Shown here piece by piece: positions 36,770 through 46,147 of a stretch of DNA of 58,392 nucleotides (within the stretch, counting starts at the first letter, position 1; the number at the start of each line of letters is the position of its first letter). The DNA is taken from NCBI RefSeq assembly GCF_008520305.1, contig NZ_ML703300.1:1-58392 (forward strand). The letters are read 5' to 3'. A model generated the notes under the pieces. It was not told where the DNA came from and made no database searches. It was given only the letters and a program-made list of their open reading frames with translations. The stretch comes from Mesorhizobium sp. SARCC-RB16n (lineage in GTDB: Bacteria > Pseudomonadota > Alphaproteobacteria > Rhizobiales > Rhizobiaceae). A program made the translations under genes and the position numbers.

Positions 36770-37348
36770 ATGACGCGCGTAGCAGCTGTGTATTCGGTTG
36801 GCGGCGGTTCCATCTTCTTCGTCATAGCAATGTTGGTCAGCGCGACGACTGCGAGCGGGCAGGAGACCAGCCTTGTCGGCATCCATCAGGGTTCAGAGCT
36901 CACCGAAGCCGTCCGGCGCCTAGGCCAGGGCGGTTACCAGCTGTCGGACGGCACCTGGGTGCCCTTCGATAAGTGGTTCCATAGCAGCTGGATCGACATG
37001 CGATTTGAAATGTTGACGCAGTTGTCGGACGATTTCGGTCTGCTGTGGGGCGCGAGCACGGGTCAGCGTGCCGAAAAGGTCCGCATCGCCCCAAGTGTGG
37101 AACTCGGCTTTGTTGTGCGAAAGCGGCCGAGACCGTCCACGACGCTTTCTCTCACCGTCAGATCCATCTTGGGCGGGAACCTGACGGAACAACCTTGCAC
37201 GGCTGACTATGGCGCGATTGGCGGCGTCCAAGCGGTGAATTGCCGCCTTGCGGCTTCACAACTCCAGCCTGCGCGCACATTGAAACTTCTATCAAACCTC
37301 CACCCAAGCCGACTGAACCTCGAACTCCGGTTCATGCAACAGTTCTGA
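36770..37348 (+). CDS. Hypothetical exported protein upstream of the S8 peptidase
   Basis: A 192-residue protein with an N-terminal signal sequence (hydrophobic SIFFVIAMLVSATTASG, probable cleavage before QETS). The mature part begins GIHQGSELTEAVRRLGQGGYQLSDGTWVPFDKWF and then shows alternating polar and hydrophobic stretches such as VELGFVVRKRPRPSTTLSLTV, ending in RLNLELRFMQQF. A terminal Phe after alternating residues is a common outer-membrane beta-strand signal, so a small outer-membrane protein is possible, though it is short for a full barrel. It has two Cys that could form a disulphide. The S8 peptidase gene follows after 65 bp on the same strand. I recognise no family. Confidence 0.6.
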   Translation: MTRVAAVYSVGGGSIFFVIAMLVSATTASGQETSLVGIHQGSELTEAVRRLGQGGYQLSDGTWVPFDKWFHSSWIDMRFEMLTQLSDDFGLLWGASTGQRAEKVRIAPSVELGFVVRKRPRPSTTLSLTVRSILGGNLTEQPCTADYGAIGGVQAVNCRLAASQLQPARTLKLLSNLHPSRLNLELRFMQQF

Positions 37349-37413
37349 TGATGGTGAACGGCATGGGCGGGACATTTTGCCAATGAACAACAAATCCAGA
37401 CAGGAAGATTGAT

Positions 37414-38364
37414 ATGCGCAAGATACAATCGTTGCCGGTAGCGCTCGTTGCCGGACTGGGGCTCTTCCTCTGCCTGACGGCACAAAGTGGTTTTGCAGGT
37501 GACCTCAGCGATGGGGGCACCGCCGCAGAGCTTGCGGGGGGCAGTAGCTCGGGCTGCCCACAAAACGCCGACGGCACCTTTTGTTGGATGAGCCCGGATA
37601 TTGGCCAGGCTTGGGCATCAGGCTACACCGGTTCCGGTGTGTCGGTGACAATCGTAGATGACTTCACCTCCAATGACGAAATGGAAGCGGATCTCGGCCT
37701 TGGCCGAAAGAGCCAGTTACACGGGAATTGGATGGCCGACACGGCCCGCATGGTGGCCCCTGGGGCAAAGATGTTCGAGCATGACTATGAGAACGATATC
37801 CCGGTCAACCTGCAGAATGGCCTGAATGTTCTCAATTTGAGCTACGGCGGTATGCATCCAGTAAATTCGGATCCGGTTGATCGGTCGATTGTCGACGTGG
37901 CCCGGGAGGGTACTGCCTTCATCGCGAAAGCTGCCGACAACGACGGCATCCCGATCGGGACCCCGAAGGGGGAAGAAATGGACTTCCTAGCTCTCGAGCT
38001 GGTGGGGATGCCAACAACAGTTTTTGTAGGTGCGCTCGACCACAATGGCACTCCCGGGAACAAGGCTAAGCTGGCCTCCTATTCGAATTACCCCGGTTCC
38101 AATCCGGACCTGCAGAGCCAGTTCCTGACTGTCGGTGTCGAAGATGATAAAACCAGCCTACGAGGAACATCTTTCGGGACGGCGGTGATTTCGGGCTATG
38201 CCGCCATCCTTGGCAGCAAATTCACAACAGCGACACCGACCCAGATCACAAATCTGTTGCTGGACACAGCCAGGACTGACACGCTCGTCAACTATAAGCC
38301 GGAGACTTACGGCCGCGGCGAGGCCAGCCTCTCGAGGGCGCTGGCGCCGATTTCGATCAGATAA
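37414..38364 (+). CDS. Exported subtilisin-like (S8) serine peptidase
   Basis: A 316-residue secreted protease. A Sec signal occupies about residues 1-28 (ending SGFAG), followed directly by a short Gly/Ser-rich segment rather than a large propeptide. The catalytic triad is visible: Asp82 in VTIVDDF, His103 in LHGNWMAD and Ser253 in GTSFGTAVISG; the oxyanion Asn176 is in KAADNDG. The protein is smaller than many subtilases. The ribosome site (AGGAAG) is close to the ATG. It follows the exported protein at 36770 and may process it or a surface partner, which is inference. No autotransporter barrel is attached. Confidence 0.88.
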   Translation: MRKIQSLPVALVAGLGLFLCLTAQSGFAGDLSDGGTAAELAGGSSSGCPQNADGTFCWMSPDIGQAWASGYTGSGVSVTIVDDFTSNDEMEADLGLGRKSQLHGNWMADTARMVAPGAKMFEHDYENDIPVNLQNGLNVLNLSYGGMHPVNSDPVDRSIVDVAREGTAFIAKAADNDGIPIGTPKGEEMDFLALELVGMPTTVFVGALDHNGTPGNKAKLASYSNYPGSNPDLQSQFLTVGVEDDKTSLRGTSFGTAVISGYAAILGSKFTTATPTQITNLLLDTARTDTLVNYKPETYGRGEASLSRALAPISIR

Positions 38365-38912
38365 AAGAGTGGGTGGATCGCCGACCTGAAATTGCTACGA
38401 GGCGTTGCGCGCCGCAAGAAATCGCCTCGTAGCATTCGCAGCCAAGGGCTGGCTTCGACTTCATCGCGGACGGCTTCCGGGCGGAACCCGATGCGTACCA
38501 CCGACTTCATCGAAAGGAGTATTGGGATGGTCGAACAAGAACGCGACGACTGCGACGCTCTGTCCATTTACGCCGATAGCTGGCAACAGAGCGGCAATGG
38601 CAACCCCAACCATTTTCGCCTCTAGCGTACGATTGCGCTCTTCTTTTTTCTGAGCCTAAATGAGCCCCCACGCCCGGAAATTTCCCCGGCCCGTCATCTC
38701 GCGCTGGCTGACCGCGCCGACCAGATCGAGCGCGCCCTGTCCCGACACTTTCAGCGCCTACTGGACCGTGCCGGTCGACACCAGTGGTCATGACAGCGCA
38801 ACCTTCTCGAAGGCAATCATGTTGCGGCCGATGACCCCGATCTTCGCCTGCCGCAGAACTCGTGGCCATACTTGGCGGCTGTGGTTGAGGGGTGCAATGC
38901 GGCAACGACCAT
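38365..38912. other. Intergenic stretch after the S8 peptidase
   Basis: About 550 bp with no supported gene. Short open frames (for example 38392-38625) have no domain. The end of the stretch runs into the decayed scpB-like sequence on the opposite strand, so part of it may be further decayed material. Confidence 0.4.
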
Positions 38913-39365
38913 TCAGGACAGTGGGTCCTCAATCACATCGTCCTCTGCCTCTTTCTCGCAATTGCCCTCCCCGCCCGCCAGCCCGGTTGGGATATCGCCT
39001 GCCAGCAGCTTCTCCTTCGACAGCAGCCCGGCGCGTCCTCAAGCGCCTCGAAATCCGGCAGCTGACGCAGCGTGTCGAGCCCGAACTGCGACAAGAAGGT
39101 TTTGGTCGTCACATAGGTGTAGGGCGCGCCCGGCTGCGGACTGCGTGGCCCCGAGGCGATCAGCTGCTCAGCGCGCAGCACACCGATCAGGTCGCGCGAC
39201 ACCTCCTTGCCGAAAAAGGAAGACAGCTCACCACGGGTGATCGGCTGGAAATAGGTGATGCACATCAGCACGAGAGCCTCCGCCTGCGACAGCTCTTTCG
39301 TCCCCTGCCCCGCGGCCGTGCCTTTGACGTGCGCGCCGACGATGATCAGGCCAGTGCGAGAGGTC
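38913..39365 (-). pseudogene. scpB-like remnant (chromosome segregation/condensin accessory protein)
   Basis: Minus-strand sequence encodes the C-terminal half of an ScpB-type winged-helix protein: ELSQAEALVLMCITYFQP, ITRGELSSFFGKEVSRDLIG, SGPRSPQPGAPYTYVTT and TLRQLPDFEALEDA. After EALEDA the frame breaks. A neighbouring frame then continues GLLSKEKLLAGDIPTGLAGG to a stop at 38913, so one indel near 39040 has shifted it. The N-terminal half of the gene is absent. ScpB normally binds ScpA and SMC; this variant is the accessory type seen beside mobile elements and plasmids in Rhizobiales. It is not functional as seen. Confidence 0.8.
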
Positions 39366-39612
39366 GACGAGCAGGCAGTCGAAACAACCGTCTCTACGAG
39401 GCACTCGATGTAACAGGATCATGACGCTTCATTTAGTCGAATGTTAAGGGTCCTCGCCATAGGTTCCGCGACGAGTTGGGGCACGGGCTCGCCTAGAATG
39501 CGGGTGCTCCGGCCGATCCGGAGCTGCGCTACCCTCAGACTGCTTGCTAGCCGGCGGAGGTTCTTCCCCTTCGACCCGATTGGACCCGCAGCAGAACAGG
39601 CGAGACGCGACC

Positions 39613-42207
39613 ATGATTGCAGCTCCCAGAAACGTTTCCCTGCAGAAGGTGGCTGCCGACTCGATGGACGGGCTGGATCATACGAACCTCGGCACGGTCG
39701 ACGTTGCAGGGGAGAGCGTAGCGGCCCAAACGGAGTTCGACGACGTGAGGCTCATCCTGCGCCGCTGGCAATCCGCCTGCGGCGCAGCCGCGCTGCCGCC
39801 CTATGAAGAGATCGCGTTGGGCGGCGTCGGCCGCTTCTCGGATGAGATCGCAGTGGTCCGTCGTTTGGGCACCGAGCCAACTTCCCTGTTGCGTTGCGGC
39901 CAGCGCTTCCGCGCGATCGTGGGCATTGCAGAGTCCGCGCGCAGCCTTGAGCAACTGCCATATGCCTTCAATCTCGCGACCGGCTCCGCCATCGACAAGG
40001 CCTGCTCAGCAGGCGAGCCGCGGCTCTCGGTTTGCCACTGGGTCGTCGACGGCAAGGTTTCCACGATCGAGATCGTCGCACTGCCGTTGTCGTGCCGCTG
40101 GCCGGGCGAATACTTCCTTCTATTCCTTCGCCCGCGCGCGAGCCAGGTCGACCTTGCCAGTCTGCTCATCAACTCCACTCAGGAAGGCATCATCGGGCTG
40201 AGCCCGATCGAACATGGGCATGGCGCAACGTCTGACTTCTACATCCTGAGCATCAACGAGGCTGCGGCGGGCTTCCTCGGATCGACCATCGACGGCCTCC
40301 AGTTCACCCGGTTCTCGGACGCGCTGGCCAAGGTCGGCATAAGCGAGATACCACAGGAGCTGCTGCGCGCGGGTTCCGGGGGGCGCATATCGAGCTTCGA
40401 GCTCGCCTACCGGCTGGGAGAGCAGAAGGTCGCTCTGCAGGTCGGCGTCGACATCGCCGGCGGCGTGCTGGCGGTCACACTGACCGACATTCGCGACCTG
40501 AAGGCGCGCGAGACCCTGTTCCGCTCTCTTTTCGACGACAATCCGGTGCCGATGTTCGTGCGCAGCCAGTCGACCGGCATCTTTCTCAACGTCAACGAAG
40601 CGGCGTTGCGCCTCTACGGCTACAGTCGCGGCGGCTTCCTGGATCGCAGCCTTGCCGAAATCCGCGTGGGTGGCACCACCAACAGCGAGAGGGACGGTCG
40701 CGAGCTGGTGCTCCGGCACCGCACCGCCGACGGCCGCGAGCTCGATGTGATCGAGTACACAAGCGAGACCCTCGTAGACCACCAGGTGGCGATACTATCG
40801 ACAATCGTCGACATCACTGAGCGCAAGCGCGCCGAAGCCCATATCACTTACCTCGCTCACCATGATCCGCTGACGGGAGTGGCCAATCGAACAGTTTTCA
40901 CGCGCGAGCTGGAGCGGGCGGCCGACAACCTCGAGCAGAACGGACGGCGGTTCGGCGTGGTGCTGATCGACCTCGACAATTTCAAGACGGTCAACGACAC
41001 TCTCGGACACGCGGCAGGCGACGCACTCCTCGTAGAGGTGAGCGCCCGGCTGAGAGAACTGGTGCGCAAGACCGACTTGGTGGCCAGGCTCGGTGGCGAC
41101 GAATTCGCGATCCTGATGCCGGCGGTCGAATGCCGCTCCGATGTCGAGAAGCTCGGCCAGCGCATCATCCGCGATCTCACCGCTATACGGAAGGTCGACG
41201 GCGCCGAGATAGCGATTGGTGCGAGTATCGGCGCAGCGCTAGTCCCGGACGACGCCGCCGACACCGATAGCCTACTGAAATGCGCCGATCTTGCCCTTTA
41301 TCGAGCGAAGCAATCGGACAAGGGTACCTTCCGCTGGTTCGAAGCCGGGATGGACATGCGCCAGCGCGAGCGGCGTTCCCTGGAGACAGAGCTGCGCGGC
41401 GCCGAAATCGACCGTGAGTTCGAGTTGCATTACCAGCCCATCATCCGGACGCAAACCGGAAAGCTGCGCGGGTTCGAGGCCCTGCTGCGCTGGCACAATC
41501 CGCGCCGGGGCATGGTATCGCCCGCGGATTTCATCCCGATCGCGGAAGAAACCGGCATACTCGACGAGCTCGGCCGCTGGGTGCTTGCGGTGGCATGCCG
41601 GGAGGCGGCAACCTGGCCGCCCGAGCTGGTGCTGTCCGTCAACGTCTCGCCCGTGCAGTTCCGCAAAGGGGACCTCGTCGGAACGGTCGGACTGGCCCTG
41701 GCCGGCAGTGGGCTGCAGCCGCACCAGCTGGAGATCGAGATCACCGAATCGGTGCTGCTGTCGGCCAGCAGCAACAACCTAGCCATTCTCAAGCAGCTTC
41801 GCTCGCTCGGCGTGCGCATCGCACTCGACGATTTTGGCACCGGCTACTCCAGCCTGAGCTACCTCAGGCAGTTTCCGTTCAACCGCCTCAAGATCGACCG
41901 GTCGTTCGTCCGCGAGATCAGCCGGTGTCCAGAGTCGCTTGCCATTGTCCGTGCTGTCATCGGCCTCGGCGCCAGCCTGGGCATCGATACCACGGCCGAA
42001 GGGGTGGAAACGGTCGCGCAGCTGGAGGCATTGCGCGCCGAAAAATGCGGCGAGTTGCAGGGCTTCCTGTTCAGCCCGCCGGTTGCCAGCGAGAGTGTCG
42101 CCGCCATCATCGGCGCGTATTTCGAAGAGACGGCGCGCGGCGCGCGACGGGATTGCCGACCTGCGCTGAAGGCACAGGGTCCAGTTTCTCGACTGAACCG
42201 GCCGTGA
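39613..42207 (+). CDS. PAS-GGDEF-EAL cyclic-di-GMP protein
   Basis: An 864-residue cytosolic protein. Residues about 60-300 contain PAS-like sensory segments, followed by a clear PAS domain (RSLFDDNPVPMFVRSQSTGIFLNVNEAALRLYGYS), then a GGDEF domain (ARLGGDEFAIL) and an EAL domain (FEALLRW, NVSPVQF, EITESVLL, LDDFGTGYSSLSYLRQFPF, EGVET). The product-inhibition site RxxD is present (RKTD, five residues before the GGDEF segment), unlike in the two smaller paralogues. Both active sites look intact. No membrane segment is seen. I chose the ATG at 39613, since the 23 residues before it are unrelated. It ends 25 bp before the right repeat, so it may be cotranscribed with copy 2. Confidence 0.9.
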   Translation: MIAAPRNVSLQKVAADSMDGLDHTNLGTVDVAGESVAAQTEFDDVRLILRRWQSACGAAALPPYEEIALGGVGRFSDEIAVVRRLGTEPTSLLRCGQRFRAIVGIAESARSLEQLPYAFNLATGSAIDKACSAGEPRLSVCHWVVDGKVSTIEIVALPLSCRWPGEYFLLFLRPRASQVDLASLLINSTQEGIIGLSPIEHGHGATSDFYILSINEAAAGFLGSTIDGLQFTRFSDALAKVGISEIPQELLRAGSGGRISSFELAYRLGEQKVALQVGVDIAGGVLAVTLTDIRDLKARETLFRSLFDDNPVPMFVRSQSTGIFLNVNEAALRLYGYSRGGFLDRSLAEIRVGGTTNSERDGRELVLRHRTADGRELDVIEYTSETLVDHQVAILSTIVDITERKRAEAHITYLAHHDPLTGVANRTVFTRELERAADNLEQNGRRFGVVLIDLDNFKTVNDTLGHAAGDALLVEVSARLRELVRKTDLVARLGGDEFAILMPAVECRSDVEKLGQRIIRDLTAIRKVDGAEIAIGASIGAALVPDDAADTDSLLKCADLALYRAKQSDKGTFRWFEAGMDMRQRERRSLETELRGAEIDREFELHYQPIIRTQTGKLRGFEALLRWHNPRRGMVSPADFIPIAEETGILDELGRWVLAVACREAATWPPELVLSVNVSPVQFRKGDLVGTVGLALAGSGLQPHQLEIEITESVLLSASSNNLAILKQLRSLGVRIALDDFGTGYSSLSYLRQFPFNRLKIDRSFVREISRCPESLAIVRAVIGLGASLGIDTTAEGVETVAQLEALRAEKCGELQGFLFSPPVASESVAAIIGAYFEETARGARRDCRPALKAQGPVSRLNRP

Positions 42208-42231
42208 CCGGAAACGGCAGGGAGCGCCGGC

Positions 42232-44100
42232 GTCCAGAGCAAGTTGCGATGCGATTGAACCATTCTGCGGGAGCTGATTTGGGCCACGTCGAGGGATTTC
42301 GGCGAAGGTCCCGCCGGGCGCACAGCCGTGCTGAAGCCCGGCGGATTCGACCCAAATTCAACCCGGCCCTTCGCGTTTCCGAGCGGCGGTATGGACAAGG
42401 AATGAAGTGTTTTTTAAGAGATGAAACCGTGACCGTCCTGAATCCTAGTTGTCTCTGCCCGCGCGAGATGGGCCAGTTGGTCATGACGGCAGCCGATAAG
42501 TAAGAGTTTAGCATTTCGACGGAACTTTTAGTTAGTACATTAGCATAAGCTTTTCCTCCATGTGGAAAAACGCCAGAGCAATTTTCGATGGCAGCCTGGA
42601 CTGTGAGCCGGCGCGGCTAACGCTAATTCAGTCGATTCTGGTGATTATTCTCGCAACCGCAATGGCAGCCGGCTTATACGTTGTCATTGGAGTTTACTAC
42701 CCGACTATTTGGTACCAGATCTTTGCGGCACTATTCATTTCGGCCATATTGGCGCCGATTTTTCTCTATCCATCATATCGGACTTCATACAGACTGCGCC
42801 TTGCCAATAGCGTCATCAGGCGCCAAGCCCTCACCGACCACCTGACAAAACTGCCGAACTCGTTCGCACTTTCAGAAGAACTGCAGGCGCGTCTGACTCC
42901 GCATGGACAGCAGCGAGGCTTTGCCGTCCACTTTTTTGACATCGACCGGTTCAAACAGGTCAACGATTCCCTTGGTCACGACTTCGGCAACGCGGTGTTG
43001 AACGCGGTTGGCGCCAATCTCCGAAAGCTCATCGGTGCCAGCGACTTTGTTGCGCGGTTCGGAGGCGACGAATTCGTCGTTGTGCAAAGCGAGGTCTCGG
43101 TGGAATCCGAGGCCGTTGATTTTGCGCTGCGGATCAGAAATGCAGTGTCCAAGCCTTACGAGTTGGATGGCCAGCACGTTGTCGTCGACGTCACTGTGGG
43201 ATCGGCGATAGCGCCGCTTCACGGAAGTGACGGCAGCCAAATCCTCAAGGCCGCGGACTTGGCTCTCTACAAGGCAAAAGCCAGAGGCACATTTGGTGAA
43301 CTGTTTGTCCCGCAGATGGCAATGATTGCGAGCCGGCGCAGAGACCTGGAAGTCGCGCTGTCGACTGCCATTTCAGACAGGCAATTGTCTCTTCTGTTTC
43401 AGCCGATCGTTCAAAGAGCGCACCCAGAGCGAATTCAGTCCGTCGAGGCATTGCTCCGGTGGACGTTGCCTGATGGCACGACGATTACCCCTAGCGAATT
43501 CATCCCTGTTGCCGAACGCACGGGCACCATTGTGGAAATAGGAGAGTGGGTGCTCCAACAGGCATGCCTCGCATGCCGGGACTGGCCTGCCCATGTGCGC
43601 GTCGCCGTCAATGTATCTCCAGTTCAGTTCTTTCGCAGTGAGATCGAGTCCGTGGTCAAGCGGACCTTGGCTGACACCCAATTGGATCCCCATAGGCTCG
43701 ACCTCGAGATCACGGAATCAGTCCTTATAAGTGATACGACCTTCATCAATCCGATCCTGAACGAACTACGCCGGAGTGGCATCCGGATTGCCCTCGACGA
43801 CTTCGGTTCTGGTTATTGCGGACTACATTACTTGCGCCAGTTCACGATCGACAAGATCAAAGTAGACAAAACGATCATCGATGACGCGTGTTCCAATGAA
43901 AAGGCACTAAACATCCTTCGGGGCGTCTCTAAAATAGCTACTGAGATCGGTGTGACCGTTACTGTCGAAGGGGTAGATAGCCATGAGAAGGCCGTGCTAT
44001 TGAACCAAGAGAGGTGTGCCGACGAAGTGCAGGGGTTCTTTTACAGCCGGCCGGTACCTGCAGACGTTGTCTCATCAATGCTTCGACGCGGGCAGCAGAA
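42232..44100 (+). repeat. Right copy of the ~1.9-kb direct repeat
   Basis: Same orientation as 630-2490. Similarity begins at GCGTCCAGAGCAAGTTGCGA, just after the PAS-GGDEF-EAL stop, and ends in the last codons of the second GGDEF-EAL gene. The 58-bp promoter-like part is identical; the rest differs by scattered substitutions, so the duplication is not brand new or is kept similar by gene conversion. Confidence 0.9.
42495..42552 (+). promoter_or_regulatory. Perfectly conserved AT-rich leader/promoter segment, right copy
   Basis: Identical to 884-941 over 58 bp and ends 7 bp before the start codon of the second GGDEF-EAL gene. Full identity against a diverged background suggests selection on a promoter or leader. 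Confidence 0.5.
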
Positions 44101-44149
44101 GAACAATTCGGGCGTAGGGACGGTGCTCGCGCTGAAGCGGTCGCAATAG
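42560..44149 (+). CDS. Membrane-anchored GGDEF-EAL protein, copy 2
   Basis: A 529-residue paralogue of the protein at 948-2522, with the same two N-terminal membrane segments, GGDEF domain (FGGDEF) and EAL domain (VEALLRW, NVSPVQFF, LEITES, ALDDFGSGYCGLHYLRQF). It has the usual Ser in NVSPVQ, where copy 1 has Cys. It lacks the RxxD inhibition site. The segment after FALRIRNAVS is the most diverged between copies (KPYELDGQH against GSYDLDSRH), and the C-termini are unrelated. It follows the larger PAS-GGDEF-EAL gene by about 350 bp. Confidence 0.92.
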   Translation: MWKNARAIFDGSLDCEPARLTLIQSILVIILATAMAAGLYVVIGVYYPTIWYQIFAALFISAILAPIFLYPSYRTSYRLRLANSVIRRQALTDHLTKLPNSFALSEELQARLTPHGQQRGFAVHFFDIDRFKQVNDSLGHDFGNAVLNAVGANLRKLIGASDFVARFGGDEFVVVQSEVSVESEAVDFALRIRNAVSKPYELDGQHVVVDVTVGSAIAPLHGSDGSQILKAADLALYKAKARGTFGELFVPQMAMIASRRRDLEVALSTAISDRQLSLLFQPIVQRAHPERIQSVEALLRWTLPDGTTITPSEFIPVAERTGTIVEIGEWVLQQACLACRDWPAHVRVAVNVSPVQFFRSEIESVVKRTLADTQLDPHRLDLEITESVLISDTTFINPILNELRRSGIRIALDDFGSGYCGLHYLRQFTIDKIKVDKTIIDDACSNEKALNILRGVSKIATEIGVTVTVEGVDSHEKAVLLNQERCADEVQGFFYSRPVPADVVSSMLRRGQQKNNSGVGTVLALKRSQ

Positions 44150-44353
44150 GGCCCCTGTGTGGATGTTCTCCGCATCGAACTGCAGCGACTTCTCGCCTGG
44201 CTGCGAAGATGGAGAATCCAGCCTGCCGGGCGTTAGCTTGAGTGGCCTTAAAGAATTCTGTTTGGGTCTCGCCACCGGAGTTGCCCACGGATCGCGATAG
44301 ATTATGGTGACACCCTGTCTTTGATCCGGTGCTTCTGGGAGGAACGATCGGCC

Positions 44354-44530
44354 ATGAAATATGTTCTGCTGATCATACCCTGCGTTCTGAGCGTTTGGGT
44401 TCCGCTCTACAACAGCATCGAGCCGACCCTTGCCGGCATTCCCTTCTTTTTCTGGTTTCTGCTGGTCTTGATTCCGGTCTCGTCGATCTTCATGTGGGCT
44501 GCATCGAGGATCGGAGGGGACGACGCGTGA
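44354..44530 (+). CDS. DUF3311 small membrane protein
   Basis: A 58-residue protein with two hydrophobic helices (MKYVLLIIPCVLSVWVPLYN and IPFFFWFLLVLIPVSSIFMWAA) and a short polar end. DUF3311 proteins are commonly encoded just before a sodium:solute symporter and are thought to be accessory subunits. I chose the ATG at 44354, since the longer in-frame version adds an unrelated 11-residue front. Its stop overlaps the next gene's start (GTGA). Confidence 0.85.
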   Translation: MKYVLLIIPCVLSVWVPLYNSIEPTLAGIPFFFWFLLVLIPVSSIFMWAASRIGGDDA

Positions 44531-46041
44531 TCGATCATCTCAATTGGACCGCGACGGTCGTCTTTGTCTTCTTCTTTGCGATAGTAACGGTCATTGGCTT
44601 CGTCGCTGCCCGCTGGAAATCCGGCAATCTCGACGAGCTGCACGAATGGGGCCTTGGTGGCCGGCGGTTTGGCGCGTGGATCACCTGGTTCCTGCTCGGC
44701 GGCGACCTCTACACGGCCTATACCGTCATCGCGGTGCCTGCGGTCGTATATGCGATCGGTTCTTACGGCTTCTTTGCCGTGCCCTATACGATCCTGATCT
44801 ATCCTTTCGTCTTCCTGACAATGCCGCGCTTGTGGAACGTGGCGCGCGAGAAGGGTTACATCACCGGGGCCGATTTCATCTTCGGGCGTTACCGCAACAA
44901 GGGGCTGGAACTCGCGGTCGCCTTCACCGGCATCCTCGCCACCATGCCCTATATCGCGCTGCAGCTCGTCGGCATGGAGAAGGTCATCCAGGCGCTGGGT
45001 TTTCAGGGCCAGGGGATGATGTCGCATCTGCCGTTGACCATCGCGTTCGTCATCCTGGCGCTCTACACATACAGGAGCGGCCTGCGCGCGCCTGCCATGA
45101 TCGCCTTCGTCAAGGACATCATGATCTACATCTTCGTCATCGCCGCGGTGGTGATCATTCCGGCCAAGCTCGGTGGTTATGGCGCGGTCTTCGATGTGGC
45201 TGCCAAGGCATATGCCGGCAAAGCCAACCAGGGTCTAACCCTCTCGCCGGCGCAGATCGGGCCATTCATCACGCTCGCCATCGGATCGGCAATGGCATTG
45301 TTTATGTACCCGCATTCGCTGACCGGCGTGCTGTCGGCATCAGGGCCCAAGGCGATCCGGCGCAATGCCATGACACTGCCGGCCTATTCGCTGCTGCTTG
45401 GGCTTATCGCGCTGATGGGCTTGATGGCCCATGCAGCGGGCATCGAAGTCGCCAACCCGCAGGACGCGATCCCTCAATTGCTGCTGAAAATGTTCCCGGA
45501 CTGGTTCGCGGGCTTCTGCTTTGCCGCAATCGCCATCGGCGCCTTGGTGCCGGCCGCGGTGATGTCGATCGGCGCGGCGAACACCTTCACGCGCAATGTC
45601 TGGCGGCCTTTCGTCAATCCGGCCATCTCGCCGCTGCAGGAATCGCAGCTCGCCAAGCTGATGTCGCTGATCGTGAAGGTCGGTGCCCTGGCGGTCATCA
45701 TCCTCATGCCGACAAAGTTCGCGCTCGACCTGCAATTGCTCGGCGGCGTCTGGATGATCCAGATATTCCCGGCCGTGATCTTTGGCCTTTACACGCGCTG
45801 GTACAGTGGCGAGGCGCTGCTGGCAGGCTGGGTCGTCGGCTTCGGCCTGGGGTCCTATCTGGCCTGGGGGGCCACGGCTTGGGTGCCGACATCGACCATT
45901 CTCGGATACGGCGCCTATAATGGCGTCATCGCCGTGATCGCCAACATTGTTGTCGCGACCGCACTCTCGTTCGTGTTTCGCACGAAGGTTGAAGGCGACA
46001 TCGCCAACGCTGATTTCCTGGATGCTCGCAGCACAGCCTGA
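44527..46041 (+). CDS. mctP: MctP-like monocarboxylate/solute:sodium symporter
   Basis: A 504-residue inner-membrane transporter of the sodium:solute symporter family, with about 13 hydrophobic segments. The motif DELHEWGLGGRRFGAWITWFLLGGDLYTAYT near residue 38 and GFCFAAIAIGALVPAAVMSIGAANTFTRN near residue 340 are typical of the rhizobial MctP group, which takes up lactate, pyruvate, propionate, butyrate and alanine. The GTG start at 44527 overlaps the DUF3311 stop by 4 bp. The MctS/MctR two-component pair that flanks mctP in Rhizobium is absent here. Confidence 0.88.
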   Translation: MIDHLNWTATVVFVFFFAIVTVIGFVAARWKSGNLDELHEWGLGGRRFGAWITWFLLGGDLYTAYTVIAVPAVVYAIGSYGFFAVPYTILIYPFVFLTMPRLWNVAREKGYITGADFIFGRYRNKGLELAVAFTGILATMPYIALQLVGMEKVIQALGFQGQGMMSHLPLTIAFVILALYTYRSGLRAPAMIAFVKDIMIYIFVIAAVVIIPAKLGGYGAVFDVAAKAYAGKANQGLTLSPAQIGPFITLAIGSAMALFMYPHSLTGVLSASGPKAIRRNAMTLPAYSLLLGLIALMGLMAHAAGIEVANPQDAIPQLLLKMFPDWFAGFCFAAIAIGALVPAAVMSIGAANTFTRNVWRPFVNPAISPLQESQLAKLMSLIVKVGALAVIILMPTKFALDLQLLGGVWMIQIFPAVIFGLYTRWYSGEALLAGWVVGFGLGSYLAWGATAWVPTSTILGYGAYNGVIAVIANIVVATALSFVFRTKVEGDIANADFLDARSTA

Positions 46042-46147
46042 CGTCGAAAGGCCGGCTGTCGAACCATATCCAATAATCAATCCGAAATCGGTCGGCAAAT
46101 TCCAGTTTGACCGGGCGTGGGTCGGCTGCCAGCGCCTTCGCTCAGGA

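Noticed and set aside
38660-39424. 254-residue plus-strand frame
   Set aside because: It is antisense to the recognisable scpB-like remnant and has a low-complexity Arg/Pro/Ser composition.
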